Counted from the stretch's first letter, positions 24,126-33,464 are shown. The stretch: 64,000 nucleotides of DNA from RGIG4079 sp045637505 (GCA_045637505.1 JAZTZO010000016.1:62001-126000), one strand, 5' to 3'. Translations and numbers: made by a program. Notes: a model not told the origin generated them from the sequence alone.

Positions 24126-26747
24126 CTATTTACTTAATGCTGCGATACTTTCTTCAAGCGATTTAATCTTTGATTCGGCATCGGCCATTTTTTTCTTTTC
24201 GCCTTCAACAACGGCTGCAGGAGCATTATTTACAAAACGTTCATTCCCGAGTTTCTTTTGTACTGAAGCAAGAAAACCATGTTGATATTCAAGGTCTTTT
24301 TTAAGTTTTGCTAACTCTGCTTCTACATCGATATTATTGGTTAACGGAACATTAAACTCAATTGTCCCAACCATAAATGATGCAGCTGTTGCATCTTTTT
24401 CAGAAACGAAGTTAATCTTGTCAAGATTAGCAAGCTTTTCAATAATACTAAACTCGTCATTTTTGAATTCCCCAAGGATATTTAGAGTTAAAACATCTTT
24501 GTTAGGAATGTTTTTCGCTGCTCTTACTCCACGGACGCCCACGATAACCTCCTTGGCAAGTTCCATTGACGAAAGGATGTCTTTTTTGATTTCTGTCTCA
24601 GAAGGGATTAATGCAATCATTATTGATTCTCCCTCTTTGCGCTCTTCAAGGTGTTGCCATAATTCTTCGGTAATAAATGGCATGAATGGATGAAGCAAGC
24701 GCAAAAGTGAATCAAAGTATCCAAGGGTAATTTTATATGTAGCGCTATCAATGGGTTGGCCGTAAGCAGGTTTTACCATTTCAAGATACCATGATGAAAA
24801 CTCATCCCAGAATAATTTGTAAACTTCCATTAATGCTTCAGATAAACGGAATTTAGAGAATAAGTCCTTAACTTCTATTAATGTAGCATTTAGTTTTGCA
24901 CCAAACCAATCTGTAGCTCGTTTTGCATATTCAGGTTGCTCAATTTCAGCCACATCCCAACCTTTAACTAGGCGGAACGCATTCCATATTTTGTTGCAGA
25001 AATTTCTACCTTGTTCACATAATTTGTCATCATATAAAATGTCATTACCTGCAGGCGCAGCAAGCATCATGCCCATGCGTACTCCATCGGCACCATATGT
25101 TGCAATTAAATCTAATGGGTCGGGAGAGTTGCCAAGTGATTTTGACATTTTACGACCTAATTTATCACGAACAATACCAGTAAAATATACCGATTTAAAT
25201 GGTTTTTCATTTAAATATTCATATCCCGAGATAATCATACGTGCCACCCAGAAGAAAATAATATCGGGACCAGTAACAAGGTCGCAAGTTGGATAATAAT
25301 ATTTTATTTCTTCATTATCGGGGTCAAGAATACCGTTAAATAGAGATATAGGCCATAGCCAAGAACTGAACCATGTGTCAAGGCAGTCCTCATCTCTACG
25401 CAAATCGTTTATTGTAAGATTATCATTGCCAGTTTTTTCTTTAGCTAAATTGAGCGCTTGTTCATCATTCTCAGCAACCACATAACCACCTTCAGGAAGG
25501 AAATAAGCAGGAATGCGATGCCCCCACCAAAGTTGACGACTAATACACCAATCTTTAATATTAGTCATCCAATGGCGATATGTGTTCTTAAATTTGGGAG
25601 GATAAAATTTAATATCATCATCCATAACTGCATCAAGCGCAGGTATTGTAATCTTATCCATTTTTAAGAACCATTGCATTGATAATTTTGGCTCGATTAC
25701 GACTTTGGTTCGCTCAGAATATCCTACTTTATTATCATAATCTTCTATTTTTTCAACAAGATTAGCCTTGTCAAGGTCAACTACAATTTCTTTTCGAACA
25801 TCAAAACGATCTTTGCCAATATACATTCCTCCAGCTTCGCTTATAGTTCCATTATCATTGAAAATGTCGATTGTAGGAAGATTGTATTTTTCGCCAAGCA
25901 TATAGTCGTTAACATCATGAGCAGGTGTTACTTTTAAGCAACCTGTACCAAATTCCATCTCAACATATTCGTCCATTATAATGGGGACAGCACGATTAAC
26001 GAGAGGAACTATGACTTTTTTGCCTTTTAACCATTGGTATCGTTCATCATTAGGATTTACGCATACGGCAGTATCACCTAATATTGTTTCGGGGCGAGTA
26101 GTCGCAACTACAATATATCTATCTTCACCCTCGACATAATAACGAAGGTGATATAATTTGCTATGTTCTTCTTTATATATAACTTCCTCGTCTGATAATG
26201 CAGTTAGAGCTGCAGGGTCCCAATTGACCATTCTCACACCACGATAAATCAAACCCTTGTTGTACAAATCAACAAATACCTTAATTACACTTTCGCTACG
26301 CACATCGTCCATTGTAAACGCTGTACGGCTCCAATCACATGACGCTCCAAGTTTTTTTAATTGTTCAAGAATAATACCACCATGTTTATGAGTCCAATCC
26401 CATGCATGTTTAAGGAATTCGTCACGAGTTAAATCGGTTTTCTTAATTCCTTCTGCAGCTAATTTTGCAACAACTTTTGCTTCGGTAGCAATAGATGCGT
26501 GGTCTGTACCTGGAACCCATAATGCATTTTTCCCTTCCATTCGAGCGCGTCGAATAAGAATATCTTGGATTGTATTATTTAGCATATGACCCATATGCAA
26601 AACACCTGTTACATTGGGAGGGGGAATTACAATAGTATATGGTTCTCTTTCATCGGGTGTCGACTTAAATAAGTCATGTTTCATCCAATAGCTATACCAT
26701 TTATCTTCAACCTCAGACGGGCTGTATTTAGTCGCTAATTCGTTCAT
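24126..26747 (-). CDS. valS: Valine--tRNA ligase
   Basis: An 873-residue class I aminoacyl-tRNA synthetase that charges tRNA(Val). The HIGH-type motif is HMGH (51-54, in PPNVTGVLHMGHML); KMSKS is intact in GRKMSKSLGN (near 533). The editing (CP1) domain is recognisable by VVATTRPETILGDTAV and GTGCLKVTPAHD. The C-terminus (about 800-873) is the coiled-coil arm typical of ValRS. Length is normal for the bacterial family. It is a single-gene unit with its own -7 box upstream and shares a terminator with the TonB receptor gene. Confidence 0.98.
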   Translation of the reverse strand: MNELATKYSPSEVEDKWYSYWMKHDLFKSTPDEREPYTIVIPPPNVTGVLHMGHMLNNTIQDILIRRARMEGKNALWVPGTDHASIATEAKVVAKLAAEGIKKTDLTRDEFLKHAWDWTHKHGGIILEQLKKLGASCDWSRTAFTMDDVRSESVIKVFVDLYNKGLIYRGVRMVNWDPAALTALSDEEVIYKEEHSKLYHLRYYVEGEDRYIVVATTRPETILGDTAVCVNPNDERYQWLKGKKVIVPLVNRAVPIIMDEYVEMEFGTGCLKVTPAHDVNDYMLGEKYNLPTIDIFNDNGTISEAGGMYIGKDRFDVRKEIVVDLDKANLVEKIEDYDNKVGYSERTKVVIEPKLSMQWFLKMDKITIPALDAVMDDDIKFYPPKFKNTYRHWMTNIKDWCISRQLWWGHRIPAYFLPEGGYVVAENDEQALNLAKEKTGNDNLTINDLRRDEDCLDTWFSSWLWPISLFNGILDPDNEEIKYYYPTCDLVTGPDIIFFWVARMIISGYEYLNEKPFKSVYFTGIVRDKLGRKMSKSLGNSPDPLDLIATYGADGVRMGMMLAAPAGNDILYDDKLCEQGRNFCNKIWNAFRLVKGWDVAEIEQPEYAKRATDWFGAKLNATLIEVKDLFSKFRLSEALMEVYKLFWDEFSSWYLEMVKPAYGQPIDSATYKITLGYFDSLLRLLHPFMPFITEELWQHLEERKEGESIMIALIPSETEIKKDILSSMELAKEVIVGVRGVRAAKNIPNKDVLTLNILGEFKNDEFSIIEKLANLDKINFVSEKDATAASFMVGTIEFNVPLTNNIDVEAELAKLKKDLEYQHGFLASVQKKLGNERFVNNAPAAVVEGEKKKMADAESKIKSLEESIAALSK

Positions 26748-26781
26748 TTGATAATTATAAGTTTTGTTATTATTTAATGTG

Positions 26782-26789
26782 CAAAATTA
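26782..26789 (-). promoter_or_regulatory. Putative -7 box of valS
   Basis: TAATTTTG on the minus strand matches TAnnTTTG and lies 35 bp upstream of the valS ATG. No convincing -33 TTTG is visible. Confidence 0.45.
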
Positions 26790-26825
26790 CAAATAATATT
26801 GGATATATTAATAAGTTTTGGCGCG

Positions 26826-26843
26826 ATTTTACTTAAGTAAAAT
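26826..26843. repeat. Perfect 18-bp palindrome in the valS/patatin intergenic region
   Basis: ATTTTACTTAAGTAAAAT reads the same on both strands. It lies between divergent valS and the patatin gene, about 37 bp upstream of the valS -7 box. It looks like an operator for a dimeric regulator, although AT-rich sequence makes chance palindromes more likely. Confidence 0.6.
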
Positions 26844-26951
26844 ATTATTGTTTAATTGTGGGAATATACAACCTTGATTATATTGTCAATATTATAAACT
26901 GGATTATCGCAAAAATTGGGATATAATATAGAATAAATGAAGAAAATGCGC

Positions 26952-26959
26952 TATTTTTG
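26952..26959 (+). promoter_or_regulatory. Putative -7 box of the patatin/amylase operon
   Basis: TATTTTTG matches TAnnTTTG. It lies inside the longest possible reading frame of the patatin gene and about 28 bp before the internal ATG at 26988, which supports that later start. No good -33 box was found. Confidence 0.4.
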
Positions 26960-26987
26960 TATTGTAATTAATTATTATGTTGTAAAA

Positions 26988-27782
26988 ATGGCTGAAATGA
27001 GAACTAAACCATATAAAATCGGTATCGCTTTGAGCGGAGGTGGTGCTCGTGGTTTTGCTCATGCAGGCGCTTTATGTGCCCTTGAAGAATTTGGAATAAA
27101 ACCTAATATAATAGCAGGGGTAAGCGCTGGGGCTATTGTAGGAGTGATGTATTCATCAGGTATTTCTCCCAAAAATATTCCACATCTTTTTGATGGACTT
27201 AAATTTAATGACTTATGTGAACTTGGAGTCCCCAAAGATGGATTTTTTAAAATGGATAAATTTCGCCGTTTTTTGAAAAAAAATCTTTTATGTGACAATA
27301 TTGAGGAGTTAAATATTCCTACTTTTGTTTGTGCAACAGATATAGAGAAGGGGATTCCTCATGCATTTTCTTCAGGGAGTATAGCAGAACGGGTCGTGGC
27401 ATCTTGTAGCATTCCTATTGTTTTTAAACCTATTAAAATTGATGGGGCTTATTATGTTGATGGTGGAGTGTTGCATAATTTGCCAGCTTGGATATTAAGA
27501 GATAAATGTGAATTATTGATTGGCCTAAATTGTAGCCCATTAATTAAAGAAAAATATTCACCAACTATCCTTGGAATTGCTGAGCGGTCATTTGATTTAA
27601 TGTCACGAGTGAACGCTGGTGTTGATATGGAACTTTGTGATATCGTTATTGAAATGACTGATATTGCTAATTATAGAGTGTTTAATTTAAAAGATTCAAA
27701 TAAGGTATATAATAGTGGGTATAATGCAACTAAAAAAATATTAAGCAGTATTGATATCCTTGAAAAATATAAGACTATATGA
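26988..27782 (+). CDS. Patatin-like phospholipase (RssA-like)
   Basis: About 264 residues from the ATG at 26988. The patatin signature is complete: oxyanion loop LSGGGARGFAHAG, nucleophile motif GVSAGAIVG, and the catalytic Asp in YVDGGVLHNLP. The family hydrolyses acyl esters of phospholipids through a Ser-Asp dyad. No signal peptide is visible, so it is probably cytoplasmic, like RssA. The frame could start at 26937, adding 17 residues, but a TATTTTTG promoter box lies within that extension and conserved sequence begins after it. The gene overlaps the amylase gene by 4 bp (ATGA), so the two are translationally coupled. Confidence 0.92.
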   Translation: MAEMRTKPYKIGIALSGGGARGFAHAGALCALEEFGIKPNIIAGVSAGAIVGVMYSSGISPKNIPHLFDGLKFNDLCELGVPKDGFFKMDKFRRFLKKNLLCDNIEELNIPTFVCATDIEKGIPHAFSSGSIAERVVASCSIPIVFKPIKIDGAYYVDGGVLHNLPAWILRDKCELLIGLNCSPLIKEKYSPTILGIAERSFDLMSRVNAGVDMELCDIVIEMTDIANYRVFNLKDSNKVYNSGYNATKKILSSIDILEKYKTI

Positions 27783-29521
27783 ACCAAAAACCAATTATTT
27801 ATCAATTACTTCCTCGTTTATTCACTAATCCAACAGTAAATTGTGTTGTAAATGGCACAATTGACCAAAATGGATGTGGAAAATTAAATGATATCACTTC
27901 GACTGTGATAAAAAACATTAAGAAATTAGGGGTGACGCATATATGGTATACCGGTATTATTGAGCACGCTCATAAGACAGATTATACAAAATATGGCATA
28001 AAAAAAGACAATACGCATGTGATTAAAGGAAATGCGGGTTCGCCTTATGCAATAAAAGACTATTATGATGTTGATCCCGATTTAGCAGATAATGTTCCTA
28101 AACGCATTGAAGAATTTGAAAAGTTAGTTAAGCGCACACACGACGCAGGACTAAAAGTAATTATTGACTTTGTGCCAAATCATGTTGCCCGTCAGTATTA
28201 TTCCGATGCAAAGCCCGTAGGTATTGAAGATTTAGGCCAAGGTGATGATAATACTTATTTCTTTAAACAAACTAATAATTTTTATTATATACCTCGCCAA
28301 CAATTTGCGCCACATGTTGATATGGGGCAGGGAGATGATTTTTATAATGAATTCCCTGCAAAAGCGTCGGGTAATGATTGTTTTACAGCTTTTCCAGGTG
28401 AGTTTGATTGGTATGATACTATTAAACTTAATTATGGGTTAGATTATGGCGATGGCTCTCGACATTTTGACCCTATCCCTGATACTTGGTTTAAAATGTT
28501 GCATATTTTACGATATTGGGCTGCAAAAGGGGTTGACGGATTTCGATGTGATATGGTACACATGGTTCCATTAGAGTTTTGGCAATGGGCTATATCAAAT
28601 ATAAAAAACACTTATCCTGACATTATTTTCATTGCAGAAATTTACGATACAAATTTATATCGTGATTATATTCATATTGGACGTTTTGATTATTTATACG
28701 ATAAAGTTACATTGTATGATACTTTAAGAAATATACAATGCTCCAACTATTCAGCAGCTCAAATAACTAATTGTTGGCAAACTGTAGATGGCATCAATGC
28801 AAACATGCTAAATTTCCTAGAGAATCATGATGAACAACGATTTGCATCTATGCAGTTTGCTGGCGATGCAACTATTGTAATTCCATCATTAATTGTTAGC
28901 TCAATGATTAATGTTGGCCCTATGATGATATATGCTGGGCAAGAATTAGGTGAGCAAGCTACTGATGCTGAGGGTTATAGTGGTAAAGATGGTAGAACTA
29001 CAATATTTGATTATTGGAGTGTTCCCACTTTGCGACGTTGGTATAATAATGGAAAATGTGATGGGGAAGCCTTAACAAGCCGTGAAAAATGGCTAAGAGA
29101 TGAGTATTCAAAGATTCTATCATTATGCAATAAAGAGAAGGCTATTTCTCAAGGCTCATTTTATGACTTAATGTATGTGAATTATGAGAATAGCACTTTG
29201 AATCCTCATGATCAATATGTTTTCTTGAGAAATTTTGAAAATGAGACATTAATTATTGCAGTTAATTTTAGAGCAACATCATGTGATCTTAAAATTAATG
29301 TTCCACGTCATGCATTTAATTTTCTCGGCATAACAGAGGGAGACTTTGAAGCAGTTGAATTGTTGACGAGTGAAAAAGAAGTTAAAACTTTTTCATCTGA
29401 AACTCCATTTGAAACATTTATTAAACCTCATAATGCTGTAGTTTGGAAGATTAATCATAAAAAAGTTAAATCAAATAGTAAAAAAATCACTAAACAGGCC
29501 ACTTGTAAAGGTAAAAAGTAG
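27779..29521 (+). CDS. Alpha-amylase family glycoside hydrolase (GH13)
   Basis: A 580-residue GH13 enzyme. Conserved regions are visible in order: DFVPNH (130-135), GFRCDMVHM with the nucleophile Asp258, the acid/base Glu287 in FIAEIYD, and ENHDEQR with Asp351. A C-terminal beta domain follows about residue 470, ending in a lysine-rich tail. There is no signal peptide, so it should act on intracellular alpha-glucans or maltooligosaccharides (inference). It is translationally coupled to the patatin gene; no metabolic link between the two is known to me. The prs gene follows after 44 bp but appears to have its own promoter. Confidence 0.93.
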   Translation: MNQKPIIYQLLPRLFTNPTVNCVVNGTIDQNGCGKLNDITSTVIKNIKKLGVTHIWYTGIIEHAHKTDYTKYGIKKDNTHVIKGNAGSPYAIKDYYDVDPDLADNVPKRIEEFEKLVKRTHDAGLKVIIDFVPNHVARQYYSDAKPVGIEDLGQGDDNTYFFKQTNNFYYIPRQQFAPHVDMGQGDDFYNEFPAKASGNDCFTAFPGEFDWYDTIKLNYGLDYGDGSRHFDPIPDTWFKMLHILRYWAAKGVDGFRCDMVHMVPLEFWQWAISNIKNTYPDIIFIAEIYDTNLYRDYIHIGRFDYLYDKVTLYDTLRNIQCSNYSAAQITNCWQTVDGINANMLNFLENHDEQRFASMQFAGDATIVIPSLIVSSMINVGPMMIYAGQELGEQATDAEGYSGKDGRTTIFDYWSVPTLRRWYNNGKCDGEALTSREKWLRDEYSKILSLCNKEKAISQGSFYDLMYVNYENSTLNPHDQYVFLRNFENETLIIAVNFRATSCDLKINVPRHAFNFLGITEGDFEAVELLTSEKEVKTFSSETPFETFIKPHNAVVWKINHKKVKSNSKKITKQATCKGKK

Positions 29522-29529
29522 TAATTTTG
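29503..29529 (+). promoter_or_regulatory. Putative promoter of prs
   Basis: TTG at 29503-29505, a 16-bp spacer, and TAATTTTG at 29522-29529 fit the Bacteroidales pattern. It overlaps the 3' end of the amylase gene. Confidence 0.45.
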
Positions 29530-29565
29530 TAAAAAATAATTATAACCTAAAAATAAATTAAAGAT

Positions 29566-30501
29566 ATGTTACCTCCATTTAAGGTTTTTTCTGGTCGCAA
29601 GTCACACTATATGGCTGAAGAAATCTGCAAGGAATTAGGAGTAGAGTTGGGTAAAATGAATACTCAACAATTTGCAGATGGTGAATTCGAAGTGTGTTTT
29701 GAAGAGTCAATTCGTGGCTGCGAAGTATATTTGGTTCAATCAACATTTCCTAATACAGATAACTTGATGGAATTGTTGTTAATGATTGATGCAGCTAAGA
29801 GAGCATCGGCAAAATCTATCATTGCTGTTATGCCATATTTTGGTTGGGCGCGTCAAGATCGTAAAGACAAACCCCGTGTATCAATTGCAGCAAAATTAGT
29901 CGCTGATTTATTGAGTACAGCAGGCGTTGATCGTGTTATCACAATGGATTTACATGCCGATCAAATACAAGGATTCTTTAATGTCCCAGTTGATCATTTG
30001 TATGCATCATCGGTATTCATTCCTTACATTCAATCACTTAACCTTGAGGATATGGTAATTGCAACACCCGATGTCGGTGGTGCAAAACGCGCAAATAGCT
30101 ATGCAAAGTATCTTGACTTGCCACTTGTATTGTGTCATAAACAACGCGCAAAAGCTAATGTCGTAGAAAAAATGACTGTTATTGGCGATGTAAAAGATAA
30201 AAATGTCATTCTTGTTGATGATATGGTTGATACAGCAGGGACAATTACTAAAGCTGCCGACTTGATGATAGCAAATGGAGCTAAATCGGTCAGAGCATTA
30301 TGTTCTCATGCAATTATGAGTGATCCAGCATCAGAGAGAGTTGATAATTGTGGTATGACTGAAATGATTTTTACCAATAGCATTCCATTTGATAAAGATT
30401 GCAAAAAAGCAACGATACTCAGCGTTGCACGTCTATTTGCTGATACAATTAGAAGAGTTCACGATAATGAATCGATATCTTCGCAATACTTAATAAAGTA
30501 A
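29566..30501 (+). CDS. prs: Ribose-phosphate pyrophosphokinase
   Basis: A 311-residue PRPP synthetase: ribose 5-phosphate plus ATP gives PRPP and AMP, feeding purine, pyrimidine, histidine and tryptophan synthesis in the cytosol. It has FSGRKSHYMAEEI near the N-terminus, FADGEFEVCFEESIRG, the ATP region YFGWARQDRK, MDLHADQIQGFF, the catalytic KRANSYAK-like flexible-loop region (GAKRANSYAKY), and the PRPP-binding loop VILVDDMVDTAGT. Length is standard for class I enzymes. It is monocistronic or a tail gene, ended by the hairpin at 30522-30554. Confidence 0.97.
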   Translation: MLPPFKVFSGRKSHYMAEEICKELGVELGKMNTQQFADGEFEVCFEESIRGCEVYLVQSTFPNTDNLMELLLMIDAAKRASAKSIIAVMPYFGWARQDRKDKPRVSIAAKLVADLLSTAGVDRVITMDLHADQIQGFFNVPVDHLYASSVFIPYIQSLNLEDMVIATPDVGGAKRANSYAKYLDLPLVLCHKQRAKANVVEKMTVIGDVKDKNVILVDDMVDTAGTITKAADLMIANGAKSVRALCSHAIMSDPASERVDNCGMTEMIFTNSIPFDKDCKKATILSVARLFADTIRRVHDNESISSQYLIK

Positions 30502-30521
30502 GATAGAGTAATCATAATAGG

Positions 30522-30554
30522 AAAAATAAGGTAAGAATTTCTTACCTTATTTTT
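30522..30554. terminator. Bidirectional intrinsic terminator between prs and the solute-binding-like gene
   Basis: Arms AAAAATAAGGTAAG (30522-30535) and CTTACCTTATTTTT (30541-30554) pair perfectly around a 5-nt loop and are followed by more T residues. On the minus strand the hairpin starts within the last codons of the convergent gene. Confidence 0.85.
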
Positions 30555-31383
30555 TTGTCTTTAAATATCTTTTGCACAGATTATTATATTCTGGAAGCTT
30601 TTTAACCTCTCTTATCCAATGATTAAATTTATTGCATAGATCATCATTGTTATGTTTTAATGCCCACACTTGAAATTGATTAAAAGATATTTTTGTATTT
30701 ATGTCAAGTTGGGGGTAATCTTTTATCATTGATTTTGCAATATTTGCATTTACAACAGCTTGTTTAACCTCTCCAAATGCGGTCAACATAATTAATTGTT
30801 CCGAGGAATAATTGGGTGACTCTATAATGAAAATTTCGTCACACCCCAATTCATCCGAAAGATTTGCTATTCTGTTGATAAAGGGAGATCCTGCTACAAC
30901 CCATACGCTATCTGATGCAAGTTGTGTATAGTTTGTAATATTTCCTTCCCCTGTTTGTTTATTCTTCCGTTGGACAAGGACTTGATGATCAATATATAAT
31001 GGCTCGGTAAGTAGGTATCTTTCTTTTAATTCTGATGTTGCAGGGATGTCAGCAACTACAATGTCAAAATTACCTATTTCTAAGCCGTTTAAAGCAAAGT
31101 TTAATGGGACAAATTCGTGAAATTTAAAATTGATATCGTATTTATTAGATATTAAATTTAGAATGTCATAATAAAATCCCCCTATTGAGTCGGTAGATAA
31201 AGACATTGATAATGGCGAAATCTCAATTGCAACATTAATTGTATCTCCACCAGCACGTTCATAATAAATCTCTTTATTATGAGGATTACTGCATTTTTTT
31301 AATGATAACATTAATACCACAACGCATATTGTCAATATGAGATATATTGATAATCGTCCTTTGTATAGAGAGACTCTTTTCAT
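30547..31383 (-). CDS. Extracellular solute-binding protein family 3-like protein
   Basis: A 278-residue protein with one N-terminal hydrophobic segment (about 13-28) that ends near a cysteine (KKCSN); it could be a membrane anchor or an imperfect lipobox. The rest resembles the periplasmic amino-acid-binding fold (SBP_bac_3): INVAIEISPLSMSL, GFYYDILNLI, FDIVVADIPATSELKERYLLTEPLY, and the C-terminal WIREVKKLPEYNNLCKRYL. No ABC permease or ATPase gene is close, so it may be a sensor-like or MltF-like module instead of a transporter component; no transglycosylase domain is present. Its ATG overlaps the end of the porin gene by one base. Confidence 0.75.
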   Translation of the reverse strand: MKRVSLYKGRLSIYLILTICVVVLMLSLKKCSNPHNKEIYYERAGGDTINVAIEISPLSMSLSTDSIGGFYYDILNLISNKYDINFKFHEFVPLNFALNGLEIGNFDIVVADIPATSELKERYLLTEPLYIDHQVLVQRKNKQTGEGNITNYTQLASDSVWVVAGSPFINRIANLSDELGCDEIFIIESPNYSSEQLIMLTAFGEVKQAVVNANIAKSMIKDYPQLDINTKISFNQFQVWALKHNNDDLCNKFNHWIREVKKLPEYNNLCKRYLKTKK

Positions 31384-33386
31384 TAATTAGCTAAATCGAC
31401 AGATACACCAACTTGAAACTTACGAGGATTTAGAGGGTAGTGTGGCATAGAGAAGTAATTATTATTACCAAATAAGCCCTGGTTGACATGGCTCATCATA
31501 ACATAGAAACGCGCTTTGCTTAATTTCATATTAATATAAGCGTTCATAAACGGATAATTACCAATTTCTACTTCATTCTGGTTATAGAAACTCATAGTAG
31601 CAGGTTGATAAGCAACGCTTTTATATTTGGTATAATAGTCACAATCTACTCCTAATTGTACATCTAATACTTTTGCTATTTTAAATAGTAAATATAAATT
31701 TGAGTAAATTGATAATTTAGGCAGAGGAATAACACTCTCATTGGTCGAAGTTTGATATGTGAGTTTATTATCCCAATTTAAAATACCAATTTTGAAATTT
31801 TGATTAAGAGAAGCACTGAAAACTTGAACATTACCATCGTGCTGAACTGGTAGGCAATGTTCATTAAAATAGATATGATTTTCGACATTTTCTATCCCTA
31901 CATTGATAAATGTGCGAGTGTGAGGAATATTTAATTTACCTCCAACTCGATAGTTGCGTACTTTACCAAAATCATTCTTCCATATAAAGTGATTTGATAC
32001 ATAGTTATTCATTAAGAAGGGTGTTTCTTCGTTTTTAAACCATCCATAACCTGCAATTGTAACAGAGTCTCCAAAAAGTTTAAATCGAGCTGAAATATCA
32101 CCATAAATGTCAATATCTCCAATAGATGGTCCTAAAAGGCCAAACTTTGCAGTTACATTATATTTAAGCAAAGAACCTTGTTGTTTTGTTAATTGACCAC
32201 CAACCCATAATAGATTCTCAATCTTTCCAGTTGGTACTGAATTCATCCCTAGAGGAAGAGGCGAGAGGTTTGGATGTAAAGCGATTGCTCTATTAAGAGT
32301 ATCTGCCATTAGAGTATACTCTCTTATTTGGTGTGTGACAAAAGCCGATAATCCTGCTTTAGCATATTTATTAAATCCTTCCAATAATGAAATGCCTAAT
32401 GTGTTTGATAAAGACCAATAAGCTGTTCTATCTATAGTTGTAGATGGATTTAGATATATATTATCAAAGAAATTCCTATTTTCTCCATCAGCAGTGCTTC
32501 GGAATAAGTGGTCATCGTCGTTATATTTCAATGTCCACACAAAACTAGTTACTGGAATATATTCGCGACTGATAACGCTGTCACCATCCTTTTCTTCATC
32601 CCAATATCCTACTTTATATCGATTGTTAATTAATAAATTATTCCCTTTAACACGAGAGTGTGCAGTTGATAAATTTGTTGGTATTGTCTTTGTGTCAACT
32701 TTAGTTGAGCCCCCTTGTACTTCAGCAGGATCTGTAATATATAAATCATTTACTATGCCACCATTTTCTTTATTAAGCATATCGTAATGATAAAAGTAGG
32801 CCTGCATTTCATATCTATCACCAAGATATGATCCTGATGCTCCCCATGTTAGGTCTTTTACTGATTGGTAATTATAGCTACCTATAGAATAAAGGTAGTC
32901 AATCATTGCACCAACTTGAGCTCTTTTATTTATATTTCCCGAAAAGTCTGCTTTTAAACGGTCTTGAGTTGTTGCCTTACTGCCACCTGTATTATATGAC
33001 AACAATGTCATTGGAAGTCGTGTGTTATAAAATTTTAGTGTAGATGTATTGGGCATCCATGCCGATAATGCATCTTTAAAAAAGAAATCGCTCATTGGTT
33101 TCCTTTCAAAATATAGCATATTCAAGCCCTCAGCACCAAGGTTGCCTGTAGTGGCATATGCAGGAGAAACACCTGATGGAACCGATTTGTGATAGTAGTT
33201 ATATAATAATGTATCAATTGTTGACTCTTCTCTTAATCCAAGAGGCTCCATTAGAGTCCACGCATATGATTTTGAAGTTTGCGTAGATTCCTCCTGAGTT
33301 TTTTGTTTCTCTTCATTTGACTCATTTTGTGCGTTTAGAGCAATAAATGAGCAACAAAATATTATGTATATTAATATTTTCTTCAT
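31383..33386 (-). CDS. Putative outer-membrane porin (PF14121-type)
   Basis: About 667 residues. A signal peptide (MKKILIYIIFCCSFIALNAQ) is followed by a Gln/Glu/Ser-rich linker, then LGLREESTIDTLLYNYYHKSVPS, TGNLGAEGLNMLYFERKP and a long series of alternating amphipathic strands, as in the Bacteroidetes putative porin family. The C-terminus (FQVGVSVDLAN) fits a barrel end. I chose the ATG at 33386; an upstream TTG frame to 33407 would run through the -7 box. It is co-transcribed with the solute-binding-like gene (one-base stop/start overlap). Substrate is unknown. Confidence 0.88.
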   Translation of the reverse strand: MKKILIYIIFCCSFIALNAQNESNEEKQKTQEESTQTSKSYAWTLMEPLGLREESTIDTLLYNYYHKSVPSGVSPAYATTGNLGAEGLNMLYFERKPMSDFFFKDALSAWMPNTSTLKFYNTRLPMTLLSYNTGGSKATTQDRLKADFSGNINKRAQVGAMIDYLYSIGSYNYQSVKDLTWGASGSYLGDRYEMQAYFYHYDMLNKENGGIVNDLYITDPAEVQGGSTKVDTKTIPTNLSTAHSRVKGNNLLINNRYKVGYWDEEKDGDSVISREYIPVTSFVWTLKYNDDDHLFRSTADGENRNFFDNIYLNPSTTIDRTAYWSLSNTLGISLLEGFNKYAKAGLSAFVTHQIREYTLMADTLNRAIALHPNLSPLPLGMNSVPTGKIENLLWVGGQLTKQQGSLLKYNVTAKFGLLGPSIGDIDIYGDISARFKLFGDSVTIAGYGWFKNEETPFLMNNYVSNHFIWKNDFGKVRNYRVGGKLNIPHTRTFINVGIENVENHIYFNEHCLPVQHDGNVQVFSASLNQNFKIGILNWDNKLTYQTSTNESVIPLPKLSIYSNLYLLFKIAKVLDVQLGVDCDYYTKYKSVAYQPATMSFYNQNEVEIGNYPFMNAYINMKLSKARFYVMMSHVNQGLFGNNNYFSMPHYPLNPRKFQVGVSVDLAN

Positions 33387-33394
33387 CACGAGTA

Positions 33395-33425
33395 CAAAGT
33401 TACACAATTTAATGCATTATGCATT
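33395..33425 (-). promoter_or_regulatory. Putative -7 box and overlapping palindrome upstream of the porin gene
   Basis: TAACTTTG (33402-33395) matches TAnnTTTG. Its end is only 8 bp from the chosen ATG, so the mRNA leader would be very short or absent. Just upstream, AATGCATTATGCATT (33411-33425) is an inverted repeat with 7-bp arms in the spacer between -7 and -33, where a repressor could act. Confidence 0.4.
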
Positions 33426-33464
33426 AATTGTTATGTATAATTAACTCTAAATGACAAGAAAAAA

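Noticed and set aside
26921..26929. TATAAT-like sequence upstream of the patatin gene
   Set aside because: This is the enteric -10 form; Bacteroidales use TAnnTTTG, and no -35 is present.
33387..33407. Seven-codon N-terminal extension of the porin from a TTG codon
   Set aside because: The extension runs through the TAACTTTG box and breaks the signal peptide, so the ATG at 33386 is preferred.
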